Shown: piece after piece, positions 28,259 through 42,788 of the stretch
How the letters are laid out: each line of letters opens with the position of its first letter
How positions within the stretch are numbered: position 1 is the first letter of the stretch
DNA from: Amblyomma americanum
Taxonomy: Eukaryota; Arthropoda; Arachnida; Ixodida; Ixodidae
NCBI RefSeq assembly: GCF_052857255.1
Contig: NW_027526501.1
Location: 1 to 64,000 of the forward strand
Length of the DNA stretch: 64,000 nt
Reading direction: 5' to 3'
The notes under the pieces: generated by a model
Told to the model about the DNA's origin: nothing
What the model saw: the letters and a program-made list of their open reading frames with translations, nothing else
Database searches by the model: none
Position numbers and translations under genes: made by a program

Positions 28259-31200
28259 GCTGTTTTAGACCAAAACGAGCTAGATATGAACACATCGGTT
28301 TTACAAGTGTCCCTGTGATACGCGTCAAAACTTTTTCTCTTATAACTGCGCGAAAAGCATGTATTCGTGCTTAATACAACGAAAAAATCTGTTTTAGACC
28401 AACACGAACTAGATCTGAACACATCGGTTTTACAAGTGTCCGTGTGATACGCGTCAAAACTTTTTCTCTCATAACTGCGCGAAAAGCGTGTATTCGTACC
28501 TAAAACAACGAGACAAGCTGTTTTAGACCTAAAGCTGCTAGTTCTAATCACATCGGCTTTGCAAGTGTCCATGTGATACGCGTCAAAACTTTTTCTATTA
28601 ACTGCGCGAAAAGCATGCATTCGTGCTTAATAAAACGAAACAAAAACAAGCTGTTATACACCAAAACGAGCTAGATATGAACACGTGGGTTTTACAAGTG
28701 ACCATGCGATACGCGTCAAAACATTTCTCATAACTGGGAAAAGCATGTATTCGTGCGTAATACAACGAAACAAGCTGTTTTACACCGAAAAGAGCTAAAT
28801 CTGAACACATCGGTATACGTGTCCCTGTGGTACACGTCAAAACTTTTTCTCTTAAAACCGCCCGCAAAGCTTGTATTCGTGCTTAATACAACAAAACAAG
28901 CTGTTTTAGACAAAAATGAGGTAGATATGAACACCGGTTTTACAAGTGTCCGTGTGATACGCGCCAAAACTTTTTCTCTCATAACTGCGCGAAAAGCATG
29001 TATTTTTGCTTAAAACAACGAAACAAGCTGTTTTAGACCGAAACGAGCTAAATCTGAACATATCGGTTTTACAAGTGTCCATGTGATACGCGTCAAAACT
29101 TTTTCTCATAACTGCGCGAAAAGCATGTATTCGTGCTTAATAGAACGAAACAAGCTGTTTTAGACCGAAACGAGCTAAATCTGAACACATCGGTTTTACA
29201 AGTGTCCATGTGATACGCGTCAAAACTTTTTCTCATAACTGCGCGAAAAGCATGTATTCGTGCCTAATACAACGAAACAAGCTGTTTTACACCAAAACGA
29301 GCTAGATATGAACACATCGGACTTACAAGTGTCCATGTGATACGCGTCAAAACTATTTCTCTCATAACTGCGCGAAAAGCATGTATTCGTGCTTAATACA
29401 ACGAAACAAGCTGTTTTAGACCAAAAGGATCTAGATATGAACACATCGGTTTTACAAGTGTCCCTGTGATACGCGTCAAAACTTTTTCTCTTATAACTGC
29501 GCGAAAAGCATGTATTCGTGCTTAAAACAACGACACAAGTTGTTTTAGACCGAAACGAGCTAGATCTAAACACATCGGTTTTGCAAGAGTCCGAGTGTTA
29601 CGCGTCAATAAGTTTCTCTCATAAGTGCGCGAAAAGCATGTATTCGTGATTAAAACAAAGAAAAAGCTGTTTTAGACCGAAACAGGCTAAATCTGAACAT
29701 CGGTTTACAAGTGTCAGTGTGATACGCATCAAAACGTTTTCTCATAACTGCGCGAAAAGCATGTATTCGTGCTTAATAGAACGAAACAAGCAGTTTTAGA
29801 CCGAAACGAGCTAAATCTGAACACATCGGTTTTACAAGTGTCCGTGTGATACGCGTCAATATTTTTTCTCTCATAACTGCGCGAAAAGCGTGTATTCGTA
29901 CCTAAAACAACGAGACAAGCTGTTTTAGACCGAAAGGAGTTAAATCTGAACACATCGATTTTACAAGTGTCCATGTGATACGCGTCAAAACTTTTTCTAA
30001 TAACTGCGCGAAAAGCATGTATTCGTGCTTAAAACAACGAAAGAAAAACAAGCTGTTTTACACCGAAACGAGCTAGATATGAACACGTCGGTTTTGCAAG
30101 TGACCGTGCGATACGCGTCAAAACTTTTTCTCTCATAACTGCGAAAAGCATGTATTCATGCTTAATACAACGAAACAAGCTGTTTTACACCGAAAAGAGC
30201 TAAATCTGAACACATCGGTTATACGTGTCCCTGTGATACGCGTCAAAACTTTTTCTGTTAAAACTGCGCGCAAAGCATGTATTCGTGCTTAATACAACAA
30301 AACAAGCTGTTTTAGACCGAAGTGAGCTAGATATGAGCAACGGTTTTACAAGTGTCCGTGTGATACGCGTCAAAACTTTTTCTCCAATAACTGCGCGAAA
30401 AGCATGTATTCTTGCTTAAAACAAGGAAACAAGCTGTTTTAGACCGCAGCGAGTTAAATCTGAACACATCGGTTTTACAAGTGTCCATGTGATACGCGTC
30501 AAAACTTTTTGTCTCATAAATGCGCGAAAAGCATGTATTCGTGCTTAATACAACGAAACAAGCTGTTTTAGACCAAAAGGATCTAGATATGAACATATCG
30601 GTTGTAAGAGTGTCCCTGCGATACGCGTCAAAACTTTTTCTCTTATAACTGCGCGAAAAGTATGTATTCGTGCTTAACACAACGAAACAATCTGTTTTAG
30701 ACCAAAACGAACTAGATCTGAACACATCGGTTTTACAAGTGTCCGTGTGATGCGCGTCAAAACTTTTTCTCTCATAACTGCGCGAAAAGCGTGTATTCGT
30801 ACTTAAAACATCGAGACAAGCTGTTTTAGACTGAAAGGAGCTAGATCTAATCACATCGGCTTTGCAAGTGTCCATGTGATACGCGTCAAAACTTTTTCTA
30901 TTAACTGCGCGAAAAGCATGTATTCGTGCTTAATAAAACGAAACAAGCTGTTTTAGACCAAAACGAGCTAGATATGAACACATCAGTTTTACAAGTGACC
31001 GTGTGATACGCGTCAAAACTTTTTCTCTCATAACTGCGCGAAAAGCATGTATTCGTGCTTAATACAACGAAACAAGCTGTTTTAGACCAAAACGATCTAT
31101 ATATGAACACATCGGTTTTACAAGTGTCCCTGTGATACGCGTCAAAACTTTTTCTCTTATAACTGCGCGAAAAGCATGTATTCGTGCTTAGAACAACGAC

Positions 31201-34200
31201 ACAAGTTGTTTTAGACCGAAACGAGCTAGATCTAAACACATCGGTTTTGCAAGAGTCCGAGTGTTACGCGTCAATAAGTTTCTCTCATAAGTGCGCGAAA
31301 AGCATGTATTCGTGATTAAAACAAAGAAAAAGCTGTTTTAGACCGAAACAGGCTAAATCTGAACATCGGTTTACAAGTGTCAGTGTGATACGCATCAAAA
31401 CGTTTTCTCATAACTGCGCGAAAAGCATGTATTCGTGCTTAATAGAACGAAACAAGCAGTTTTAGACCGAAACGAGCTAAATCTGAACACATCGGTTTTA
31501 CAAGTGTCCGTGTGATACGCGTCAATATTTTTTCTCTCATAACTGCGCGAAAAGCGTGTATTTCTACCTAAAACAACGAGACAAGCTGTTTTAGACCGAA
31601 AGGAGTTAAATCTGAACACATCGATTTTACAAGTGTCCATGTGATACGCGTCAAAACTTTTTCTAATAACTGCGCGAAAAGCATGTATTCGTGCTTAATA
31701 CAACAAAACAAGCTGTTTTAGTACGAAGTGAGCTAGATATGAGCAACGGTTTACAAGTGTCCGTGCGATACGCGTCAAAACTTTTTCTCTCATAATTGCG
31801 AAAACGTGCTTACGTGCGCTCATAACGTGCTTAATACAACGAAACAAGCTGTTTTACACCGAAAAGAGCTAAATCTGAACACATCGGTTATTTGTGTCTC
31901 TGTGATACGCCTCAAAACCGTTTTCTCTTAAAACTGCGCGCAAAGCATGTATTCGTGCTTAATACAACAAAACAAGCTGTTTTAGACCGAAGTGAGCTAG
32001 ATATGAACACCGGTTTTACAAGTGTCCGTGTGATACGCGTCAAAACTTTTTCTCTCATAACTGCGCGAAAAGCATGTATTCTTGCTTAATACAACGAAAC
32101 AAGCTGTTTAAGACCAAAACGAGCTAGATCTGAACACATCGGTTTTAAGTGTTCGTGTGATACGCGTCAAAACTTTTCCTCTCATAACTGCGCGAAAAGC
32201 ACGTATTCGTGCTTAATACAACAAAACAAGCTGTTTTGGACAACAATGAGCTAGATATGAACACCGGTTTTACAAGTGTCCCTGTGATACGCGTCAAAAC
32301 TTTTTCTCTCATAACTGAGCGAAAATCACGTATTCGTGCTTAATACAACAAAACAAGCTGTTTTGGACAACAATGAGCTAGATATGAACACCGGTTTTAC
32401 AAGTGTCCGTGTGATACGCGTCAAAACTTTTTCTCTCATAACTGAGCGAAAATCATGCATTCGTGCTTAATACAACGAAAGAAGCTGTTTTAGATCAAAA
32501 CGAGCTAGATATGAACACATCGGTTTTACAAGTGACCGTGTGATACGCGTCAAAACTTTTTCTCTCATAACTGCGCGAAAAGCATGTATTCGTGCTTAAT
32601 ACAACGAAACAAGCTGTTTTAGACCAAAAGGATCTAGATATGAACACATCGGTTTTACAAGTGTCCCTGTGATACGCGTCAAAACTTTTTCTCTCATAAC
32701 TGCGCGGAGAGGATGTATTCGTGATTAAAACAAAGAAACAAGGTGTTTTAGAACAAAACGAGCTAAATCTGAACATCGGTTTACAAGTGTCAGTGTGATA
32801 CGCGTCAAAACATTTTCTCATAACTGCGCGAAAAGCATGTATTCGTGCTTATAACAACGAAACAAGGTGTTTTAGACCGAAACGAGCTAAATGTGAACAC
32901 ATCGGTTTTACAAGCGTCCGTGTGATACGCGTCAATGTATTTTCTCTCATAACTGCACGAAAAGTATGTATTCGTGCTTAATACAACGAAACAAGCTGTT
33001 TTACACCAAAACGAGCTAGATATGAACACATCGGTTTTACAAGTGACCGTCTGATACGCGTCAAAACGTTTCCTCTGATAACTGCGCGAAAAGCATGTAT
33101 TTGTGCTTAATACAACGAGACAAGCTGTTTTAGATCGAAACGAGCTAGATCTAAACAGATCGGTTTTGCGAGTCCGAGTGATACGCGTCAAAACTTTTCT
33201 CTCATAACTGCGCGAAAAGCATGTATTCGTGATTAAAACAACGAAAAAAAGCTGTTTTAGACTGAAACAAGCTAGATCTAAACACATCGGTTTACAAGTG
33301 TCAGTGTGATACGCGTCATAACGTTTTCTCATAACTGCGCGAAAAGCATGTATTCGTGTTTAAAACAACGAAACAAGCTGTTTTAGACCGAAACGAGCTA
33401 AATCTGAACACATCGGTTTTACAAGTGTCCATGTGATACGCGTCAAAACATTTTCTCATAACTGCGCGAAAAGCATGTATTCGTGCTTAATAGAACGAAA
33501 CAAGCTGTTTTAGACCGAAACGAGCTAAATCTGAACACATCGGTTTTACAAGTGTCCATGTGATACGCGTCAAAACTTTTTCTAATAACTGCGCGAAAAG
33601 CATGTATTCGTGCCTAATACAACAAAACAAGCTGTTTTAGTACGAAGTGAGCTAGATATGAGCAACGGTTTACAAGTGTCCGTGTGATACGCGTCAAAAC
33701 TTTTTCTCTCATAATTGCGAAAACGTGCTTACGTGCGCTCATAACGTGCTTAATACAACGAAACAAGCTGTTTTACACCGAAAAGAGCTAAATCTGAACA
33801 CATCGCTTATTTGTGTCTCTGTGATACGCCTCAAAACCGTTTTCTCTTAAAACTGCGCGCAAAGCATGTATTCGTGCTTAATACAACAAAACAAGCTGCT
33901 TTAGACCGAAGTGAGCTAGATATGAACACCGGTTTTACAAGTGTCCGTGTGATACGCGTCAAAACTTTTTCTCTCATAACTGCGCGAAAAGCATGTATTC
34001 TTGCTTAATACAACGAAACAAGCTGTTTAAGACCAAAACGAGCTAGATCTGAACACATCGGTTTTAAGTGTTCGTGTGATACGCGTCAAAACTTTTCCTC
34101 TCATAACTGCGCGAAAAGCACGTATTCATGCTTATTACAACAAAACAAGCTGTTTTGGACAACAATGAGCTAGATATGAACACCGGTTTTACAAGTGTCC

Positions 34201-37199
34201 GTGTGATACGCGTCAAAACTTTTTCTCTCATAACTGAGCGAAAATCATGCATTCGTGCCTAATACAACGAAAGAAGCTGTTTTAGATCAAAACGAGCTAG
34301 ATCTGAACACATCGGTTTTACAAGTGACCGTGTGATACGCGTCAAAACTTTTTCTCTCATAACTGCGCGAAAAGCATGTATTCGTGCTTAATACAACGAA
34401 ACAAGCTGTTTTAGACCAAAAGGATCTAGATATGAACACATCGGTTTTACAAGTGTCCCTGTGATACGCGTCAAAACTTTTTCTCTCATAACTGCGCGGA
34501 GAGGATGTATTCGTGATTAAAACAAAGAAACAAGCTGTTTTAGAACGAAACGAGCTAAATCTGAACATCGGTTTACAAGTGTCAGTGTGATACGCGTCAA
34601 AACATTTTCTCATAACTGCGCGAAAAGCATGTATTCGTGCTTAATACAACGAAACAAGGTGTTTTAGACCGAAACGAGCTAAATGTGAACACATCGGTTT
34701 TACAAGTGTCCATGTGATACGCGTCAAAACATTTTCTCATAACTGCGCGAAAAGCATGTATTCGGGCTTAATAGAACGAAACAAGCTGTTTTAGACCGAA
34801 ACGAGCTAAATCTGAACACATCGGTTTTACAAGTGTCCATGTGATACGCGTCAAAACTTTTTCTCTCATAACTGCGCGAAAAGCATGTATTCGTGCTTAA
34901 TACAACGAAACAAGCTGTTTTAGACCAAAAGGATCTAGATATGAACACATCGGTTTTACAAGTGTCCCTGTGATACGCGTCAAAACTTTTTCTCTTATAA
35001 CTGCGCGAAAAGCATGTATTCGTGCTTAATACAACAAAACAAGCTGTTTTAGACCGAAGTGAGCCAGATATGAGCAACGGTTTTACAAGTGTCCGTGTGA
35101 TACGCGTCAAAACTTTTTCTCCCATAACTGCGCGAAAAGCATGTATTCTTGCTTAAAACGACGAAACAAGCTGTTTTAGACCGAAGCGAGTTAAATCTGA
35201 ACACATCGGATTTACAAGTGTCCATTTGATACGCGTCAAAACTTCTTGTCTCATAAATGCGCGAAAAGCATGTATTCGTGCTTAATACACGAAACAAGCT
35301 GTTTTAGACCAAAAGGATCTAGATAAGAACATATCGGTTTTACAAGTGTCCTTGCGATACGCGTCAAAACTTTTTCTCTTATAACTGCGCGAAAAGCATG
35401 TATTCGTGCTTAATACAACGAAACAATCTGTTTTAGACCGAAAGGAGCTAGATCTAATCACATCGGCTTTGCAAGTGTCTATGTGATACGCGTCAAAACT
35501 TTTTCTATTAACTGCGCGAAAAGCATGTATTCCTGCTTAATAAAACGAAACAAAAACAAGCTGTTTTACACCATAACGAGCTAGATATGAACACGTCGGT
35601 TTTACAAGTGACCGTGCGATACGCGTCAAAACATTTCTCATAACTGCGAAAAGCATGTATTCGTGCTTAATACAACGAAACAAGCTGTTTTACACCGAAA
35701 AGAGCTAAATCTGAACACATCGATATACGTGTCCCTGTGGTACGCGTCAAAACTTTTTCTCTTAAAACTGCGCGCAAAACATGTATTCGTGCTTAATACA
35801 ACAAAACAAGCTGTTTTAGATAAAAATGAGCAAGATATGAACACCGGTTTTACAAGTGTCCGTGTGATAAACGTCAAAACTTTTTCTCTCATAACTGCGC
35901 GAAAAGCATGTATTTTTGCTTAAAACAACGAAACAAGCTGTTTTAGACCGAAACGAGCTAAATCTGAACACATCGGTTTTACAAGTGTCCATGTGATACG
36001 CGCCAAAACTTTTTCTCATAACTGTGCGAAAAGCATGTATTCGTGCTTAATAGAACGAAAGAAGCTGTTTTAGACCAAAACGAGCTAAATCTGAACATAT
36101 CGGTTTTACAAGTGTCCATGTGATACGCGTCAAAACTTTTTCTAATAACTGCGCGAAAAGCATGTATTCGTGCCTAATACAACGAAAGAAAAACAAGCTG
36201 TTTTACACCGAAACGAGCTAGATATGAACACGTCGGTTTTGCAAGTGACCGTGCGATACGCGTCAAAACTTTTTCTCTCATAACTGCGAAAAGCATGTAT
36301 TCATGCTTAATACAACGAAACAAGCTGTTTTACACCGAAAAGAGCTAAATCTGAACATATCGGTTATACGTGTCCCTGTGATACGCGTCAAAACTTTTTC
36401 TGTTAAAACTGCGCGCAAAACATGTATTCGTGCTTAATACAACAAAACAAGCTGTTTTTGACCGAAGTGAGCTAGATATGAGCAACGGTTTTACAAGTGT
36501 CCGTGTGATAAGCGTCAAAACTTTTTCTCTCATAACTGCGCGAAAAGCATGTATTTTTCTTAAAACAACGAAACAAGCTGTTTTAGACCGATACGAGCTA
36601 AATCTGAACACATCGGTTTTACAAGTGTCCATGTGATACGCGTCAAAACTTTTTCTCATAACTGTGCGAAAAGCATGTATTCGTGCTTAATAGAACGAAA
36701 GAAGCTGTTTTAGACCGAAACGAGCTAAATTTGAACACATCGGTTTTACAAGTGTCCATGTGATACGCGTCAAAACTTTTTCTCATAACTGCGCGAAAAG
36801 CATGTATTCGTGCCTAATACAACGAAAAAGCTGTTTTACACCAAAACGAGCTAGATATGAACACATCGGAATTACAAGTGTCCATGTGATACGCGTCAAA
36901 ACTTTTTCTCTCATAACTGCGCGAAAAGCATGTATTTGTGCTTAATACAACGAAACAAGCTGTTTTAGACCAAAACGAGATAGATATGAACACATCGGTT
37001 TTACAAGGAACAGTGTGATACGCGTCAAAACTATTTCTCTCATAACTGCGCGAAAAGCATGTATTCGTGCTTAATACAACGAAACAAGCTGTTTTAGACC
37101 AAAAGGATCTAGATATGAACACATCGGTTTTACAAGTGTCCCTGCGATACGCGTCAAAACTTTTTCTCTTATAACTGCGCGAAAAGCATGTATTCGTGC

Positions 37200-39300
37200 T
37201 TAGAACAACGACACAAGTTGTTTTAGACCGAAACAAGCTAGATCTAAACACATCGGTTTTGCAAGAGTCCGAGTGTTACGCGTCAATAAGTTTCTCTCAT
37301 AAGTGCGCGAAAAGCATGTATTCGTGATTAAAACAAAGAAACAAGCTGTTTTAGACCGAAACAGGCTAAATCTGAACATCGGTTTACAAGTGTCAGTGTG
37401 ATACGCATCAAAACGTTTTCTCATAACGGCGCGATAAGCATGTATTCGTGCTTAATAGAACGAAACAAGCTGTTTTAGACCGAAACGAGCTAAATCTGAA
37501 CACATCGGTTTTACAAGTGTCCGTGTGATACGCGTCAATATTTTTTCTCTCATAACTGCGCGAAAAGCATGTATTCGTGCCTAAAACAATGAATCAAGCT
37601 GTTTTACACCGAAACGAGTTAAATCTGAACATATCGGTTTTACAAATGTACATGTGATACGCGTCAAAACTTTTTCTAATAACTGCGCGAAAAGCATGTA
37701 TTCGTGCTTAATACAACGAAAGAAAAACAAGCTGTTTTACACCGAAACGAGCTAGATATGAACACGTCGGTTTTGCAAGTGACCGTGCGATACGCGTCAA
37801 AACTTTTTCTCTCATAACTGCGAAAAGCATGTATTCATGCTTAATACAACGAATCAAGCTGTTTTACACCGAAAAGAGCTAAATCTGAACACATCGGTTA
37901 TACGTGTCCCTGTGATACGCGTCAAAACTTTTTCTGTTAAAACTGCGCGCAAACATGTATTCGGGCTTAATACAACAAAACAAGCTGTTTTAGACCGAAG
38001 TGAGCTAGATATGAGCAACGGTTTTACAAGTGTCCGTGTGATACGCGTCAAAACTTTTTCTCCAATAACTGCGCGAAAAGCATGTATTCTTGCTTAAAAC
38101 AAGGAAACAAGTTGTTTTAGACCGCAGCGAGTTAAATCTGAACACATCGGTTTTACAAGTGTCCAGTGATACGCGTCAAAACTTTTTGTCTCATAAATGC
38201 GCGAAAAGCATGTATTCGTGCTTAATACAACGAAACAATCTGTTTTAGACCAAAAGGATCTAGATATGAACATATCGGTTTTAAGAGTGGCCCTGCGATA
38301 CGCGTCAAAACTTTTTCTCTTATAACTGCGCGAAAAGTATGTATTCGTGCTTAACACAACGAAACAATCTGTTTTAGACCAAAACGAACTAGATCTGAAC
38401 ACATCGGTTTTACAAGTGTCCGTGTGATGCGCGTCAAAACTTTTTCTCTCATAACTGCGCGAAAAGCGTGTATTCGTACTTAAAACATCGAGACAAGCTG
38501 TTTTAGACTGAAAGGAGCTAGATCTAATCACATCGGCTTTGCAAGTGTCCATGTGATACGCGTCAAAACTTTTTCTATTAACTGCGCGAAAAGCATGTAT
38601 TCGTGCTTAATAAAACGAAACAAGCTGTTTTAGACCAAAACGAGCTAGATATGAACACATCAGTTTTACAAGTGACCGTGTGATACGCGTCAAAACTTTT
38701 TCTCTCATAACTGCGCGAAAAGCATGTGTTCGTGCTTAATACAACGAAACAAGCTGTTTTAGACCAAAAGGATCTATATATGAACACATCGGTTTTACAA
38801 GTGTCCCTGTGATACGCGTCAAAACTTTTTCTCTTATAACTGCGCGAAAAGCATGTATTTTTGCTTAAAACAACGAAACAAGCTGTTTTAGACCGAAGCG
38901 AGTTAAATCTGAACACATCGGTTTTACAAGTGTCCGTGTGATACGCGTCAAAACTTTTCCTGTCATAACTGCGCGAAAAGCATGTATTCATGCTTAATAC
39001 AAAGAAACAAGCTGTTTTAGACCGAAACGAGCTAGATCTAAACACATCGGTTTTGCGAGTTGAGTGATATGCGTCAAAACTTTTTCTCTCGTAGCTGCGC
39101 GAAAAGCATGTATTCATGAATAAAACAACGAAACAAGCTATTTTAGACCGAAACAAGTTAAAAATGAACATCGGTTTACAAGTGTCAGTGTGGTACGCGT
39201 CAAAACGTTTTCTCATAACTGCGCGAAAAGCATGTATTCGTGCTTAATAGAACGAAACAAGCTGTTTTAGACCGAAACGAGCTAAATCTGAACACATCGG
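37200..39300 (+). repeat. Distant copy of the 14.6-16.7 kb higher-order segment
   Basis: About 37,200-39,300 follows the monomer order of about 14,593-16,700 at an offset of about 22,605 bp. Shared marks include the AACACATCAGTTTTACAAG monomer, the GATGCGCGTC monomer and the GCGAGTTGAGTGATA monomer. Parts of the same order recur at 24,968-26,160 and 30,327-31,100. Confidence 0.75.
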
Positions 39301-39722
39301 TTTTACAAGTGTCCATGTGATACACGTCACAACTTTTTCTCATAACTGCGCGAAAATCATGTATTCGTGCTTAATACAACGAAACAAGCTGTTTTAGACC
39401 AAAACGGCTAAATCTCAACACATCGGTTTTACAAGTGTCCATGTTATACGCGTCAAAACTTTTTCTCATAACTGCGCGAAAAGCATGTATTCGTGCTTAG
39501 TAGAACGAAACAAGCTGTTTTAGACCGAAACGAGCTAAATCTGAACACATCTGTTTTACAAGTGTCCATGTGATACGCGTCAAAACTTTTTCTCATAACT
39601 GCGCGAAAAGCATGTATTCGTGCTTAATACAATGAAACAAGCTGTTTTACCAAAACGAGCTAGATATGAACACATCGGATTTACAAGTGACCGTGTGATA
39701 CGCGTCAAAACTTTTTCTCTCA

Positions 39723-41255
39723 AAACTGCGCGAAAAGCATGTATTCGTGCTTAATAGAACGAAACAAGCCGTTTTAGACCGAAATGAGCTAAATCTGAAC
39801 ACATCGGTTTTACAAGTGTCTATGTGATACGCGTCAAAACTTTTTCTCTCATAACTGCGCGAAAAGCATGTAATCGTGCTTAATACAACGACTCAAGTTG
39901 TTTTAGACCGAAAGGTGCTAGATCTAATCACATCGGCTTTGCAAGTGTCCATGTGATACGCGTCAAAACTTTTTCTATTAACTGCGCAAAAAGCATGCAT
40001 TCGTGCTTAATAAAACGAAACAAAAACAAGCTGTTTTACACCAAAACGAGCTAGATATGAACACCTGGGTTTTACAAGTGACCATGCGATACGCGTCAAA
40101 ACATTTCTCATAACTGGGAAAAGCATGTATTCGTGCTTAATACAACGAAACAAGCTGTTTTACACAGAAAAGAGCTAAATCTGAACACATCGGTATACGT
40201 GTCCCTGTGGTACGCGTCAAAACTTTTTCTCTTAAAACTGCGCGCAAAGCTTGTATTCGTGCTTAATACAACAAAACAAGCTGTTTTAGACAAAAATGAG
40301 CTAGATATGAACACCGGTTTTACAAGTGTCCGTGTGATACGCGTCAAAACTTTTTCTCTCATAACTGCGCGAAAAGCATGTATTTTTGCTTAAAACAACG
40401 GAACAAGCTGTTTTAGACCGAAACGAGCTAAATCTGAACACATCGGTTTTACAAGTGTCCATATGATACGCGTCAAAACTTTTTCTCATAACTGCGCGAA
40501 AAGCATGTATTCGTGCTTAATAGAACGAAACAAGCTGTTTTAGACCGAAACGAACTATATCTGAACACATTGGTTTTACAAGTGTCCGTGTGATGCGCGT
40601 CAAAACTTTTGCTCTCATAACTGCGCGAAAAGCGTGTATTCGTACTTAAAACAACGAGACAAGCTGTTTTAGACTGAAAGGAGCTAGATCTAATCACATC
40701 GGCTTTGCAAGTGTCCATGTGATACGCGTCAAAATTTTTTCTATTAACTGCGCGAAAAGCATGTATTCGTGCTTAATAAAACGAAACAAGCTGTTTTAGA
40801 CCAAAACGAGCTAGATATGAACACATCGGTTTGACAAGTGACCGTGTGATACGCGTCAAAACTTTTTCTCTCATAACTGCGCGAAAAGCATGCATTCGTG
40901 CCTAATACAACGAAAAAAGCTGTTTTACACCAAAAGGATCTAGATATGAACACATCGGTTTTACAAGTGTCCCTGTGATACGCGTCAAAACTTTTTCTCT
41001 TATAACTGCACGAAAAGCATGTATTTTTGCTTAAAACAACGAAACAAGCTGTTTTAGACCGAAGCGAGTTAAATCTGAACACATCGGTTTTACAAGTGTC
41101 CGTGTGATACGCGTCAAAACTTTTCCTGTCATAACTGCGCGAAAAGCATGTATTCATGCTTAATACAAAGAGACAAGCTGTTTTAGACCGAAACGAGCTA
41201 GATCTAAACACATCGGTTTTGCGAGTTGAGTGATACGCGTCAAAACTTTTTCTCA
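39723..41255 (+). repeat. Higher-order repeat unit, 1,533 bp, copy 1
   Basis: Twelve-monomer block tandemly duplicated at an offset of 1,533 bp. Landmarks at 40,108, 40,301 and 40,473 recur at 41,641, 41,834 and 42,006. It includes the GCCGTTTTAGACCGAAATGAG monomer and the short AACATTTCTCATAACTGGG monomer. Confidence 0.85.
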
Positions 41256-42788
41256 TAACTGCGCGAAAAGCATGTATTCGTGCTTAATAGAACGAAACAA
41301 GCCGTTTTAGACCGAAATGAGCTAAATCTGAACACATCGGTTTTACAAGTGTCTATGTGATACGCGTCAAAACTTTTTCTCTCATAACTGGGCGAAAAGC
41401 ATGTAATCGTGCTTAATACAACGACTCAAGTTGTTTTAGACCGAAAGGTGCTAGATCTAATCACATCGGCTTTGCAAGTGTCCATGTGATACGCGTCAAA
41501 ACATTTTCTATTAACTGCGCAAAAAGCATGCATTCGTGCTTAATAAAACGAAACAAAAACAAGCTGTTTTACACCAAAACGAGCTAGATATGAACACCTG
41601 GGTTTTACAAGTGACCATGCGATACGCGTCAAAACATTTCTCATAACTGGGAAAAGCATGTATTCGTGCTTAATACAACGAAACAAGCTGTTTTACACCG
41701 AAAAGAGCTAAATCTGAACACATCGGTATACGTGTCCCTGTGGTACGCGTCAAAACTTTTTCTCTTAAAACTGCGCGCAAAGCTTGTATTCGTGCTTAAT
41801 ACAACAAAACAAGCTGTTTTAGACAAAAATGAGCTAGATATGAACACCGGTTTTACAAGTGTCCGTGTGATACGCGTCAAAACTTTTTCTCTCATAACTG
41901 CGCGAAAAGCATGTATTTTTGCTTAAAACAACGAAACAAGCTGTTTTAGACCGAAACGAGCTAAATCTGAACACATCGGTTTTACAAGTGTCCATATGAT
42001 ACGCGTCAAAACTTTTTCTCATAACTGCGCGAAAAGCATGTATTCGTGCTTAATAGAACGAAACAAGCTGTTTTAGACCGAAACGAACTATATCTGAACA
42101 CATTGGTTTTACAAGTGTCCGTGTGATGCGCGTCAAAACTTTTGCTCTCATAACTGCGCGAAAAGCGTGTATTCGTACCTAAAACAACGAGACAAGCTGT
42201 TTTAGACTGAAAGGAGCTAGATCTAATCACATCGGCTTTGCAAGTGTCCATGTGATACGCGTCAAAATTTTTTCTATTAACTGCGCGAAAAGCATGTATT
42301 CGTGCTTAATAAAACGAAACAAGCTGTTTTAGACCAAAACGAGCTAGATATGAACACATCGGTTTGACAAGTGACCGTGTGATACGCGTCAAAACTTTTT
42401 CTCTCATAACTGCGCGAAAAGCATGTATTCGTGCCTAATACAACGAAAAAAGCTGTTTTACACCAAAAGGATCTAGATATGAACACATCGGTTTTACAAG
42501 TGTCCCTGTGATACGCGTCAAAACTTTTTCTCTTATAACTGCACGAAACGCATGTATTTTTGCTTAAAACAACGAAACAAGCTGTTTTAGACCGAAGCGA
42601 GTTAAATCTGAACACATCGGTTTTACAAGTGTCCGTGTGATACGCGTCAAAACTTTTCCTGTCATAACTGCGCGAAAAGCATGTATTCATGCTTAATACA
42701 AAGATACAAGCTGTTTTAGACCGAAACGAGCTAGATCTAAACACATCGGTTTTGCGAGTTGAGTGATACGCGTCAAAACTTTTTCTCT
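41256..42788 (+). repeat. Higher-order repeat unit, 1,533 bp, copy 2
   Basis: Second copy of the 1,533-bp block. The copies part at about 42,788, where this copy continues into a monomer with TCTCTCGTAGCTGCG while copy 1 had jumped to the start of the next unit. Confidence 0.85.
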
